Assembly (NCBI GenBank): GCA_022749755.1
Contig: CM040443.1
Location: 5,929,191 to 5,993,190, forward strand
Source of the DNA: Azadirachta indica
Taxonomy: Eukaryota > Streptophyta > Magnoliopsida > Sapindales > Meliaceae
Direction of reading: 5' to 3'
Length of the DNA: 64,000 bases
Shown here: piece after piece, positions 25,626 through 38,231 of the stretch
How positions within the stretch are numbered: position 1 is the stretch's first letter
Layout of the letters: each line of letters opens with the position of its first letter
Translations under genes and position numbers: made by a program
The notes under the pieces: generated by a model
Database searches by the model: none
The model's input: the letters and a program-made list of their open reading frames with translations, nothing else
Told to the model about the DNA's origin: nothing

Positions 25626-27235
25626 AAAAGAGATATAATTAGTTAATTGATTTGGTCAATATAGTCATTATCAATTTAATTCTATGTTCACATTTGCACC
25701 CATACATTATACATACTATTCTATGCTTGTGTGTGTGAATGCAAATTATTTCATTCAACTTAAAATATTTGTTTTAGGTAGTTAAGAGATAAAGTTCAAA
25801 TTTTGTTCATATTAAGATTGAGAAAATATTTAGCTTATACTTAATTATGCAATTAAAATATATAATTGTATTTTGATCAAACAATCTAAAAGGACAAAAA
25901 AACTAAAATAAATTAATCTTGTCATTCAATAATGTTAATAATACTCGTAATAAACATATCTTTATTTTGTTTGGTAGCAGTATAGTTTATAATAAAAGAG
26001 TGAAAATAATATTTCTTTTGTAAATAATACACTTTTTAAGATTTTAAAGTTATTTAACTATATATGAAAAAGGAATTTTGTTGGCCATAAACCAAAATCC
26101 ATCCCCCATTTTCAATAAGTTTAATTTAAAATTTTAATTTTTAATAAGTATAAAACGTAATATTTATTATCTATTTTTTAGATGTTATATAAAAACAAAT
26201 TAAATCGTTCTCATTTTGATATAATTGAGTAAGATTTGAACTTCGTTTTTTTTTACGCTACCTAAAAAAATGTTTGTCAATTAAGTTAATTAATACTCAC
26301 ACATAGCCTCAATAATATTAGACTAAACTTAAAAATAGTAGTTCGCCTTTAAGTTTTACCTACCATATGTAATGATTTTTCAACACACCAAACTTTTAAG
26401 TTCAAACCCTATTTAAAATGTTGTCTTACTAGCTTTTCCATTAGCACAACTCCCACTACTAATATTAGTGCATTTTATGGACTTAATTCAAACACCAAAT
26501 TAAAAAAGTATTTAATTATATAATAAACTTAAAAGATTGGTCATAGATTTTAATGAAAAAATATTTAAAATTAATAGAAGGTGTAATCCGAACAAATTTA
26601 AAGCTTGTAAATATGAATCATATAAGATACAAACAAGTTGTACATTAATTACTTATGATTGATTCATTCTTAACCATATAAATGATTTCAAGATCAACCC
26701 AGTAATTAAAATAATTAGAAGAGAGGGACAACAAATCGTAATTAGGTACAACAACCATTACTTTAGCAAGTTTTTTATAATTTTTTTTTTTTTAACTTAG
26801 CTTGACCAAAGCTGTAGAAAGTATTAAAGCAATTAGGCATTTTGATAGGATAAGCAAGGAGGAGTAAAATATTGAAAAGTGCTAAAAGGGGCAAGCTCTT
26901 CAAAACCCAACTTAGAAAGATAAAGAATGTTGTGAGAAAATGTTGCACAAAAGTGGTCCTCCTAACTCCATCTTCAATTCACATTTCTTAATTAAAAATT
27001 GTTTTTTTAAAATTAAAACAAGTCACTTTCCTATTTCATATTGCTTTTCAAGTATCAATAATACGCAATAGAAATGTGAAACAATTCTCAGAAGGGTCGA
27101 GAAAAGTTTGGTCCATGATATATTATAATGGTGACGATGACTTTGTGATTAAGACAACCATAATTAATGGCAATAATCATGACATTATCAAGTGAAAAGT
27201 ATTTGCAAACATTAATTGGTTGGTTACAAATTTAG

Positions 27236-27925
27236 GGTTTGTTTGATACTGTTAAAAACGTTTTAAATAATAAAAATTACTTTCACCTTTTCTATAATAT
27301 TTTATTAAAATAGATAAATAATATTTTTTTAATTTAAAAATAGTACTATTTTTTTAAAATTTTTTAATTAAGAATGCAAACTTTTATAATAAATTAACGT
27401 AAAAGTTAATGTAATATGGTTATATTATTGCCGCATCTCCATATTATTTATTTTTTTGACTCATAATATTATTACATTAGTTTGTATAATTGAATTTATA
27501 TGAAAGTTTGTATATATTTAGTAGTGTTCTTTAAAATATTTTTATATAAAAAATTTTTAAGTTAAAATTGATGTTGTTTGCAAAATCACCTTTAATTTGA
27601 CCTGCCCTTAATTAATTTAGAGGATTGTAATATTTTAATTATCATTTTTATAAATTTAGGGCAAGTTTGATCCTATTAAAACACTTTTAAATAACAAAAA
27701 TTAGTTTTATATTTATTTTACATTGTTTTGTTGGTTTCTTATATTATATAAAAAAAAATAATAGTATTTTTCAAATAATTTTACAAAAAAAAATGTTTTT
27801 ATTCAAAAATGTTATACGTATGAAACCGCGTTTACCTTCCCTTAATTTAGAAAAATATAATAATTTAATAAAACGTTTTTATTTAGAAATGTTATTCACA
27901 AAATCGCGTTTGAGTTAGGTCTACA
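27236..27925. repeat. Two direct copies of a diverged interspersed repeat
   Basis: Both copies start with ttagggt/caagtttgat followed by gttaaaa...ttttaaataa..aaaaatta (27236 and 27657). Both end near a gcaaaatcac/acaaaatcgc motif (about 27580 and 27890). This looks like one mobile-element fragment present twice; no coding capacity remains. Confidence 0.45.
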
Positions 27926-30468
27926 CTTTAAATTTAAAAAATTATAGTATTATAATTATAAATTAATAAACATGTCACATCAATGAAGGTACAGTTAAGG
28001 GGCTTTTGTCTGCAGAAACTAGTGTGTACATATACATATACATATGTATATAGATATATATATAATTAAAGATTGAATTAATTATATATCCAGAAGATTC
28101 TTAACCAAGATTAGGATACAAGGCTTGGAAAATTATGCACATTCATTGTACTAGGAGACAACAGAAGAGGAATGGATTACTAAAAGAATTAGGATTTTGT
28201 ACCTAAAAGGCAGCACAGAAAGTGACAATCTTGCCTGTAAAATCAGGCCTAATGGGAAAATTGTGATCATTTTGGTAATATATTACTGATTCATGTTCCA
28301 GCTTTCAGAGATTTTTTGGTTTTTTATTTGGAAGTCCAAGCTAAATCAGAGCTGTAATGAGAATGACCTTGAGACGTAGACTATTAGCTAACGGAAATTC
28401 AGAGGCTTGCTTCTGAAAAACTCTTTGAATTAATTCAAAAAGTAAAATTGATTTGGATATATAATGAACATTGTATACCAATAAGTATTGAACTCGTTGA
28501 ATTAATTCAAAAGTAGTGTGTACACAATGTTTACTTAATATGACAATGCCTACTCATTCGTACCGATCGCAAAGGAGAAGAAGAAAACAAAATGGAGCAG
28601 AGATAGAAGTAGAAGCAGAAGCAGTACCCAATAAATGTGATAGTGTTGATTTCATTTGCAAGCAATAAATTTTTGGTTTATTGCAGAAACATGTATTGGC
28701 CACTAATTTCAGATAAGATAGACCCTATCTCCTATGGTTACTTTCTTCCATGTAACACAACAGTTGATAACAACAGACAGGCCAACAAAAATACAAATTA
28801 TTATCATATGATCTCAACCGGAAATTCGTCTAATGACAATGGAATAGGACTAATCACAGAATGTTAGATAGTGTTGCATTTACTAATCATGCATAATGTG
28901 TTAATATCGATACCGAAACAAAAACGCAAAATTGAATCAATCAATATTATATTGACAAGGGCATTAACATGTATGTGGCTATTATTTTGTTTGAAATGAA
29001 ACATTAAAACTTCTAACATGTAATTTCATGCTCGTACTGTAGTGAATGTTCAATGTATCATGCTCTGAGTAACGTAAATGATACCGGTATCGACACAGCA
29101 CTATAATCGTATCCAACAATAAATGAATTTACGCATCAGCACCGAACAAGGGCATTTAAACATCCATGTGAACATCTATCAGAAGGAGTAGTACTAGAAA
29201 TTTTGTTGCTACATCAGCATGAACATGTCTTGAAGAATCAAAAGCAATAGTAACAATAAGTTGTGAAGGCATTATCTGTAGAATTTTTTTTTGGTGACGG
29301 ATCATTGTGTAATCGACACCTCAACAAATGAGAGAGAGTGATCGATGGAAACACATTTGTTTGGTTCCGGGTTTTGGTATCGATTCTGTTAAGTGATAAC
29401 TATGGCTCTGAAAATTCAAGAAGCAAAATTGACAGGTTCATGAACTAGAATTTTCCCTTTAGCCTTTAGGGTATGGCTTGCTTCAGGGTCGTTGTATAAT
29501 TGTACGAAAACTGAACCTGACTTGACGTATTATGTAATGACACTGCAATGATGAATGCATGAAACATCAAAGAAAGAATCATGTCAAGCAAGAAATCCAG
29601 GACTTTCTTGTCTTATAAGTGAAACTTATCCTCAACGCCCTCCTTGTTTGCAGAGGATTCACCCCCTGTATGGCAAGGATCAATACAAAGTTACCAGGAA
29701 CTAGAGCTTTTCAGGTCTAACACAAGGGATAGACTGCTATGAAGATTGACATTCAAGTTTTACGTTAGAGATTTCAACTTATGTGCTGAAGTTTCTAAAT
29801 TAGGTTCTACTCAGTTGACTACTTTTTCAAGAGAGCTTCACTCTTGTGATGCAAGTTTCAAGCATGTAACCTTATAGATCCGCGTATAATAACTAATAAC
29901 TAATAACAGGAGATATTAACTATAACAGTAATAGGCATGTCAGTTGTCCCCGCACGTGTCCCCATTAAAACCAATATATCATAAAAAATAATCTTTGATT
30001 ATTATTTTAGTCATTATTATTATTTATCTTTGATTTACGGTAAATCTAAAACCTGCTTCACAATTATATCCCCATACTTTAGAATAGCCAATCCCTTCTT
30101 TGTAACCTGCTTTATCACTATTCCCTCCACTTCTCTTGTTTTCCATTTCTCCAACAACTAATCAGTGCCTCAACCTTTCCGTTGATGCAACAATGTGAGA
30201 GATAGCACTATAAAATATCCAACCTAACATATGCATTTCAATCATGACCTGCTAGTCAACAGCACAGTACCTTCTAAATTTCATAATTTGTAAATAGTAA
30301 CAATCATCCTCACCAAATGTGGTCATTAGGGTCATGACATCTGATGCACAAATTTTAGATTAAAGTTGACTAAAAAACAGCAGGATATACTATTAATTCC
30401 CACCATTATAGTAGTTCTCTACTGTTTCCTCCTAGTTACATTTTCAGGCCTCGTCACCATTATACCTT

Positions 30469-30718
30469 GTTACCCTTCACATACTAACAAGGCCTGGTAA
30501 CAGTGATTTAACAAGAAAATTTTACTGGTTAATTTTGCAAGAGAACCACCTTCAATAACTGAAAGCACGTTATACAATATGCACAAGAAATTATCATAAT
30601 ATTGAGCTTGACGAGATATTAATATACAACTACCCTGAAAAGAGCACACTGGCAGATAACATTTACCCTTACATATACTAAAAAGGCCAGGTAAAAGTGA
30701 TTTAACAAGAAAATTTTG
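30469..30718. repeat. Short direct duplication (about 55 bp)
   Basis: Copies at 30469-30524 and 30663-30718 share the pattern ttacccttcacatactaa..aggcc.ggtaa.agtgatttaacaag (given here in parts). They lie just downstream of the dioxygenase stop codon, probably in its 3' UTR or flank. Confidence 0.7.
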
Positions 30719-30785
30719 CATCTGTATTGATGAGGCCAAGGTTTCTGCTATTTTACAGCTTCACAAGAACTTGTATGTGAGCAGC

Positions 30786-33700
30786 TCAAGAAGCCAAATT
30801 TCCATCCCTCTTAAGTAGTTCCTAAAGACACCAACAAAATTACATTATATCAATGAAAAAACAATAGAACATCATCAAATTTCCTTCTTTCCACAAACAC
30901 ATGCTATACCTGTTTGGCGGCAGCAATTGACACACGCTGCCTTTCTTTCTTCTCCCGTTGGCACTCTGCACACCACCCAGAACAATCTTTCTGATATTTC
31001 TTCAGCTCCCGAAAGACCGAACTGAGAAATTTTTTAATGAATTTCCAGCAAACCAAAAATAGCATTAGATAAGTAATTTAAATCCTCACTATTAAAGAAA
31101 CATGTACCAATTCCAATAGAAGTACACAAGTCATTACCACAAAATTGTCATCCTTTGTGACATCACATGCACAATCTTTGCAAAATTAACCATATTTTAC
31201 ATTTCAGAGCCACTTGATGTGCTTGTTGATATTATTATACTTTCATTGATTAGACAAGATTTTATTGCAAGTTTCAGGCTTACGGCTGCACAAGGACCAG
31301 CAAAGAAATTTATATCCAGAAAGGACAATTGCAAGTATCAACCAAGCATGTACATTGATTCTTCTACATAGAGATATCATGGAGAGACCCATCACTAACT
31401 GGATTCCTTTAGAAAGAAAAAATGAAAAACAAGAGTGACAAATGTGCACTAGACAATATGCAACTATGTTTCACAAGACTCTAGTAGTTTCCAAACACAG
31501 AATACCACAAAAATTGAGAAAGGCAGAACTGCCCAGTAAAAATAAAGAAATAATTAAAGGAAAAATGACCTCCAACTCACAAAGCATCTTCCACCACCGT
31601 ACAAAATGAAATATTAGTTTACTTACTGCTAGCCAAAATTTGCAAGTAAACCAGACATTTACATGACAAGAGCCTTATGATAATCTGACTAAACCAAACA
31701 GATCCAATTCTGACTTGAATAAGTAGATCATAACTTGATGATGGTTTGAGAAATTGCATCAAACACAAAGTTAGCAGGTTCAAACTGATCTAAAACAACA
31801 AATTTATTATTGTTCACGTCCAATCTATGTCACTCGCTTAATAACCATGTCAAATTTGGGTTAAAGTTCTCAATACACAAGACTGATCTAATAGAATATT
31901 TACCATATTGTAAATTCTGATTGGTTATGTTTGAACCAAAATTGATTTGTTTGAGTAGGTACTACTATAAATAATTTAGATAGTCTATTAAAGTATACCA
32001 AAAAACGCGTAAAATGTGTGACACAATTACGAACCACTTAACTTGTTTAATAATTGTGTTGGTTGGATTTTTGACACATTTAATTGACAGACTGTACTTA
32101 TGTTAGCCTAAAATGTGGTTGTGCCCTACTTTGACATGAAACACGAACCCAAATTGCCACCCTTACTGTGCGCGTTCTGAGTGGGGGGTTACCACAGGTG
32201 CTTGTAAAAGTGGCAGAAATAACTGACTAAACTGAACCAAATAAATCTATTTGATTTTTGGTTTCAAGTTTTTAAATCCAAAAAAAAGAACCAAAACCAT
32301 TTCTATTATTTTTATCCACTTTTAACACATGGCTTTTGTTATTAGGCATCTAATATAACATCCCCACATTCTTCTATACATGAACATAATCTCACCTTTT
32401 GAAACTAAAGAAACACTAGAATCCTTTCATCTTCTCTCAACAGACTCTGATTATCAAACCCCCCCACACTTCCCCCCTCCCCCTCCCCCTCTCTCTCACT
32501 CATGTCTCTTATTCTCACTCCCTCTACCACTACCATTCTTCATCCCTTGGTAGTTGTATAAAGATTGTGATTCACCTCGTCGTCCTTATTGGACGCCATG
32601 GCTCATCGAAATCAAGTTTTCTCTTGTTGCAATAAACTTATTGTGAATTTTATGTAATGATTGGAGAAAAATCTCTCTTTCGATACACACTCTCAATCTT
32701 TCCTAGGTTGATGGATGGTTGCTACAGTGGCTCTATTTGTCGCCAAAAATCTCAACCTAACACTGGTAACTTGGTAATCGAATCTTTTTTTTTTTTCATT
32801 TTCATTTCCCAAGTGTTTTGACAATACTGATATTAAGTGTGAATATTTTTTGGTAAAAACATAAATTGCTATGATTAGATCACAAGTGAATAACCAACCC
32901 CCGAAGAAGAACAAACATTTAAAGGAAGAAAAATAAACTAAAGATGTATGGCAGTGTACAACAAAAGCAAAGTGAAAATTTCTTCATTCCCCTCATTGGC
33001 CACTTTACTTCTAGTAAGAAAGCTCTTCTAAATTCGTAAAGCCTCAGTGGAATCAAAGATCTTTAGTAAAACCTTGTCATATTTCTATTTCATTAACTTT
33101 CTTAGAACTATGGCCTGTAGGATTTTAATATAAAGGAGTACAATTCCACAAATCAACAATGGCCTAAGATATTCCCATAAGATTTCTTCTTTTGACAAGT
33201 GCTTCCCATAAGAATTTTAATTGTTTTTCTACAGACTATTACCACTGAAAAATCCAAACAAAGACAAATTGACAGCCTATTTGAACTCTGAATTTCTTCA
33301 CAAAGAGAAGAAACCACTTCAACAACTTTACCCTAGATCTGTAAAAGGAGAGAGTAACAGATTATACCTTCTGCACCATAATAGTAAATTGACCCTGGAT
33401 CCAGATGTTGTGGCTCTAGCACCATGTCGATGGCGACCACGATGAAGAATTGCACGTCCCGGAACATGAGAATAATCAAAAATTTCCTACAATTTACCAA
33501 AGTTTACCCCATCAAATAAAACTTCGGTTGGTTACAGTGACCATGTGCAGGTAAACTGACAATGAGAACAATCTTTCTCTTTAACTTGCTCCATTGAAAT
33601 ATCAAGCCTGTACAAGTAGCCACTATAGAAAATCACAGAAAACACTCAAAAAGTTCCTCTCATTTGTTAAATGTTCTCAATGAGGATCAAATGTGACCAT

Positions 33701-36364
33701 GGAAAGGATTACAAATCGTACAAATATTGCATAAACAACAGTTAATGATATTCGATAGCGTAGAAGCGCAAAGGAAGAAATAATGATTAAAACCATTCAT
33801 TTTAAAGTGCAAGGTTGGGCAAAGAGATACATAAACCAATGAGAAAGGTTTGACCTGCCACATTAAAAAGAACTGATATAAAAAATTAACATACCTCTGA
33901 TTGAGTTTCTGAATTTACATGTTTACCACACCGGACGCCTCGAAAGAACAATTCTCCACCAGAAAATTCCCTACCCAGGCAAACATTTAAGGTGACTTCT
34001 GAGTCATCCACATGGAAGCCTAAAAAGACAAAGTTATTGATGAGATTTCACAAATTCTTATGGTGGTACTAATATAGTTTTAAGAAAAAGGATGGACAAG
34101 GAAAAAAATATATCAAGAAAAGAAAACAGGAGAAACTAAGGAAAGTTACTAAATCAGGGATAAGGGTTGTTACACGATAGAACCAAAGGGCAGTCAAAAT
34201 GAAAATAGAGCATAAATTAAGAGAACCAATAAGGCTCCAAAAATGAAAATATAGTAAAAAATGAATAATTATCAAAATTTCAGGATTTATTGCATAATTT
34301 CATTTTCTTATTGAATAATATTCAATGAAAATCTCATATTACAGAAATTAGAAGAACAAAGAAAATTCCTTTCAAATAATATCTCTGAAAAGACAAATTG
34401 AAAAAAAAGGATAAATTAAAGAGGTTTCATTCCATTTTTTTTATTCACAGTAACTACTGTTTCAGTCTTCTTCTACATTATATAAAAAATGCAGCGTGAC
34501 AATTTTAACAACATTACCATATTAGAAACTAATAACAGAAGTTAGGTTAAAGTAAGCACATACCGAGTTCAACATCCCGATCTGTTCCATATTCAACAAC
34601 AAAACCATGATGAGAATCCAATGTGGACCCACCAACTTCAGGAAAGAAAACTATAAAGCATTTCAAAAGAGAAAGATAATCAGGTTTAGGGCAGGATAGA
34701 TGGCTCTAATTTTTGTCTTATGTTTTAATGTGTAATCAGAATCTTAAACTGCATAAAGATATAATACCTTTGGATATAGGACATATAAAGTCATTCATTA
34801 ACTTAACCAGCATGGTTTCTAGGCCAAAGTCATCAAGGACAGCACCAAATTTGTTCATTGTGTTTGGCCGCATGATTCTGAATTTTGTATCGTGGACCCA
34901 CCTTTCAAAGTTCTCTACCTAAGCAATCAGAACCTGATAAGACAATATAAAAAACTAAAAACAGGGAAAATAAATAATATTACATGCCAAAATGAGAAGA
35001 AGAAAGAGATGATACCTCAGATAACAACATTTCACAGAAACGTGGCTGAAGCATTTCAAATGTATATACTCCTGGAATGGGTTCAGCCATTATACTTCCA
35101 AAGCTCTCCTCCGTATTATCCTTAATTGCTTTGAGAAAAGAGGGGACAAAGAACTTTTCAGCATGCATAATATACAGCTCCCAATGAAGTGGCTGCAAAG
35201 AAGAGGCAACTATGAAAACAGAACAAGTAGACATACACATAATTGAGACGAGTCATTTACATTTATATGCCATTTTTTCATGTTGCAAAAATCTACGTCA
35301 TTCTCAAGGCATCAGGATCTTATTCTACTTTGGCAGACCCTAACTCCATAATAAAGGAACAACCAACGCTTTACCATGTTCATCACAATACCCTAAAGGA
35401 CTTAAAGACTTTGTCATATCCAGCAACATTGATGGAAATTTCTAGAATACATGTTAATGCACTGGTTCTGATTATCAACCTCCAAATCAAACATTCACCA
35501 AAAAGTAGAATATACCTGATAGTTTGATCTTATCCTCTGTCTGTACTCTCTATGCCTTTGAACCTATTAAACACAGACAAAAACAATGAATTGAACAAAC
35601 TTTTGGCCAAAAGAAAGAGAAACCATACTTTAGAATTGTAAAAATATATTTCCTCTTGTAATTCACCACGATCATTGGCAACCTGCGAAACATTTCAGAA
35701 CCATGAATTCTCAACTTTTCACCTTAAACCACAGCTCTTAAGCGTCAGACATACACTCCCACACTTGTCATCTAGAGAATGCGAAAAATTTCTCGAAGCC
35801 TCCTTATCACATAATGTTTCAGTTTCCATCACCAATTACAAAATCCTACAATTCCAAACTCTACACAGAAACCTAACTAATCAAAATCTCATTAACAAAA
35901 CACCTCCATCTCCCAAACAGAGCAAAGAAAACACTTCCATTTCACCATAAAACATGATACGCAACAGCATCTCATCTCATAAGCACAAAATTCAGCCAAC
36001 ATACATACACTCGTACATAAACATGAATTATACACGTTATCGTATAAAAATGCATAAACAGAGGAGCCACTAGGATTCGTACGCGTGTTCGTTCACCGTC
36101 AGGCGAGTATCTCATCAAAATATCGCGCATGTACTGGAGCTTAACGTCACGCGGCATGGAGAGCATATCAGGAGGCAAGTAACGTTCAAGCGAGCTAAAG
36201 AAGACAGGACTGAACTCCAATTTCAAGTCCTCGTAGCTATCTGGCTTGTGATCCGCGGTCGGGTTCAATCTCAGTCGGTGCATCGGTGGCGGAACGATGG
36301 TGGCGCCATTCGTCGTTGCGAGCGGCGAATGGTTTCTCCGGTCGACGGAAGCTTCTAGAGCCAT
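30786..36364 (-). CDS. PKHD-type 2-oxoglutarate/Fe(II) dioxygenase
   Basis: Nine minus-strand coding exons: 36364-36083, 35563-35516, 35192-35016, 34918-34768, 34650-34564, 34019-33895, 33486-33368, 31021-30910 and 30821-30786. All are GT-AG with consistent phases, giving 378 residues. It matches the plant family containing Arabidopsis At3g18210 and At1g22950, annotated as uncharacterised PKHD-type hydroxylases. Recognisable parts are MHRLRLNPTADHKPDSYEDL, RHREYRQRI, and PLHWELY with FFVPSFLKAI. The double-stranded beta-helix core shows the metal motif HVD (His251, Asp253) in GFHVDDSEVTLNVCLG. The distal part LHRGRHRHGAR probably places the third ligand at His311 and the 2-oxoglutarate arginine at Arg321. 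The C-terminus is a lysine- and glutamate-rich CAECQREKKERQRVS segment. The substrate is unknown for the family. The frame stays open 49 codons upstream of the chosen ATG (to 36511). Intron 7 is 2.3 kb. Confidence 0.9.
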
Positions 36365-38231
36365 AACGGTGAAGGACTCAGGAGAATTGGTGAGATGAGC
36401 ACGCACGTGTGTTAGGTTGAGTCGAACATTAAGAGGAAGAGAGGAAGATTTGTTGGTGGTGGGGCCCTGTGATGACGTGGATGGATAAAACAGTGAAGTT
36501 TTTTTCTTCATTTTTGTATTTTTTATATTGTTAAATTACAGTTTAGTTTACAGATTTATCATCATTTTTTATTTTATTTAATGTGCAATTTACATATATA
36601 GAGTGATTATAGTTTTTCTAAATATTTTTCAAAATCATTTTTTTATAATAAAATTTATTATAATCAAGTATTTACAAAAACTTTATTATTATTATTAACA
36701 ATAATATAACACGATATGATATTTTTACTCTAAATTTTGAAAAAAATTACACCACTTAAACATATTCAAATTTTATTACATGTTTTCATAATTTTTTCTT
36801 AGAATTAATAATGTGAAGGTAAATCTTCTAAATTTAATCGTTTCATTCGTACAAAAATCTTCTACATATTCTTTTTATATACATTAATTTGATATTATTA
36901 TAAGATTATCACATCTATTTACTTTTTGTTTTAATATTTTCAATAATTTATGTAGAAATGTGTATATATACTTAAAAAAAAATGGTTGCCCTCATTATTC
37001 TTCTATGTAAAATGAGAGAAACTAAAGTGTAACTTGGGAATGTGCTTAGATACTTTAATATGAGGATTAATTTCAAGGCCTAGCCTTTATTCTTTTGATA
37101 AAACATCAAAACATATTAGATGGTTTACTTTCTAACTTTAATTGTTAATTTTACTTCAATTTCTGCAATTAGCTTGATTAAATTTTTTGAGATGGTAGAT
37201 AAAATATGAAAACGAACACTTCCATATTTGAGCATTGGAAAAAGAGTTCGTACGTATTAAGTAACAACTTCTAAAAAGAAAGAGAAAAATAAATTAAAAA
37301 AAATTAATTTAATTCAATTTCTAAGTTGGAGCATCATAAATTTACTCTGTCCCAAGAGGAATCAATAAAAGCCTAAGTTTTTTTATTTAATATTTTTCCA
37401 CGAGTTTATTAGATAACATTTTTTAAAACTGCGTTATAAAAAGTAAGAAATGTAAAAACTTTTGGTAAAAGTATTTTGAAGAATTGAGTTCAAATAAAGT
37501 TCTCTTACAAAGTATTATGCAATAGTCAATATTTTGAATACATATATTAATTTGATTATTTTAAATTATTTAAGAAGAAAACATTAGATACAATTGTGCT
37601 TCTTTTATTGCATTTTTAAAATATAATCTTTGGCAAGTATTCCAAAGAAAAGATTAAAGGAAAAAAATGAAGTAATGTAGTATATCATTTTCAATATCCT
37701 TTAAATATATAATATTTATTTACTTTTTTATAAGTATTATTTAACTAAACATTAGTTTTAATCATTAAAATTAAATTAAAATAATAAGAAAACTTTAAAC
37801 AATACTTAATATATTATTTTTTAAATATAAGAAAAACAACTAAAAATTATCTTCTACTTTTGCATAAATCATTTTATCTATTTTATAAAATATTTTAAAA
37901 ATTAAAAATGAAAATGGATGGTGGTGCTAATTTACTTATAGTTTTCAGATGGAATAATAGTGCAGCAAAAAGGGAGTAACCTGTGGGGAAGGTTCAGATA
38001 CAACAAAGAAATATATCCTATAAGGAAAACTTAGATTACAGAAAGCAGGGTGACTGCAAAGTACCACAATTAGACTCTATTGCATATCAAACAACTAGAT
38101 GCTACAAGAAGAGAAAACAAGTACACCCACCCACAGGAAGCTGATCTCTTTTTTTTTTTCTTCCCTTGTATACCTTCCCCTATCTTTTTTATTTACATTA
38201 GATTACTAAGTACCTGGTCCTTGTGCCTGAG
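36365..38231. other. Dioxygenase promoter region and PHL-like 3' flank
   Basis: Both neighbours are on the minus strand, so the left part should hold the dioxygenase promoter and the right part (about 37900-38231) the PHL-like 3' UTR. The middle is AT-rich and no gene is supported. Confidence 0.55.

Larger units (their letters stand above)
21189..30785. other. Long AT-rich intergenic region
   Basis: Roughly 9.6 kb without a supported gene. It holds microsatellites (21979-22001, 25585-25625), two diverged direct copies of a repeat (27236-27600 and 27657-27925), and a less AT-rich part from about 28100 rightward that includes the 3' flank of the dioxygenase gene. The open frames here are short, match no family I know, and lack splice partners. 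A non-coding RNA or small gene cannot be excluded. Confidence 0.5.

Noticed and set aside
28637..28867. 76-codon plus-strand frame
   Set aside because: No family match, no supporting splice sites or leader, and AT-rich composition.
29580..29680. Possible alternative last exon of the dioxygenase
   Set aside because: An AG and a short open stretch occur, but a good terminal exon with a stop at 30786 already follows the family pattern.
31900..32170. Possible transposon fragment in dioxygenase intron 7
   Set aside because: The text resembles common plant repeats (gacac..., aaattgccaccc end), but no terminal repeats or coding remnants could be confirmed.
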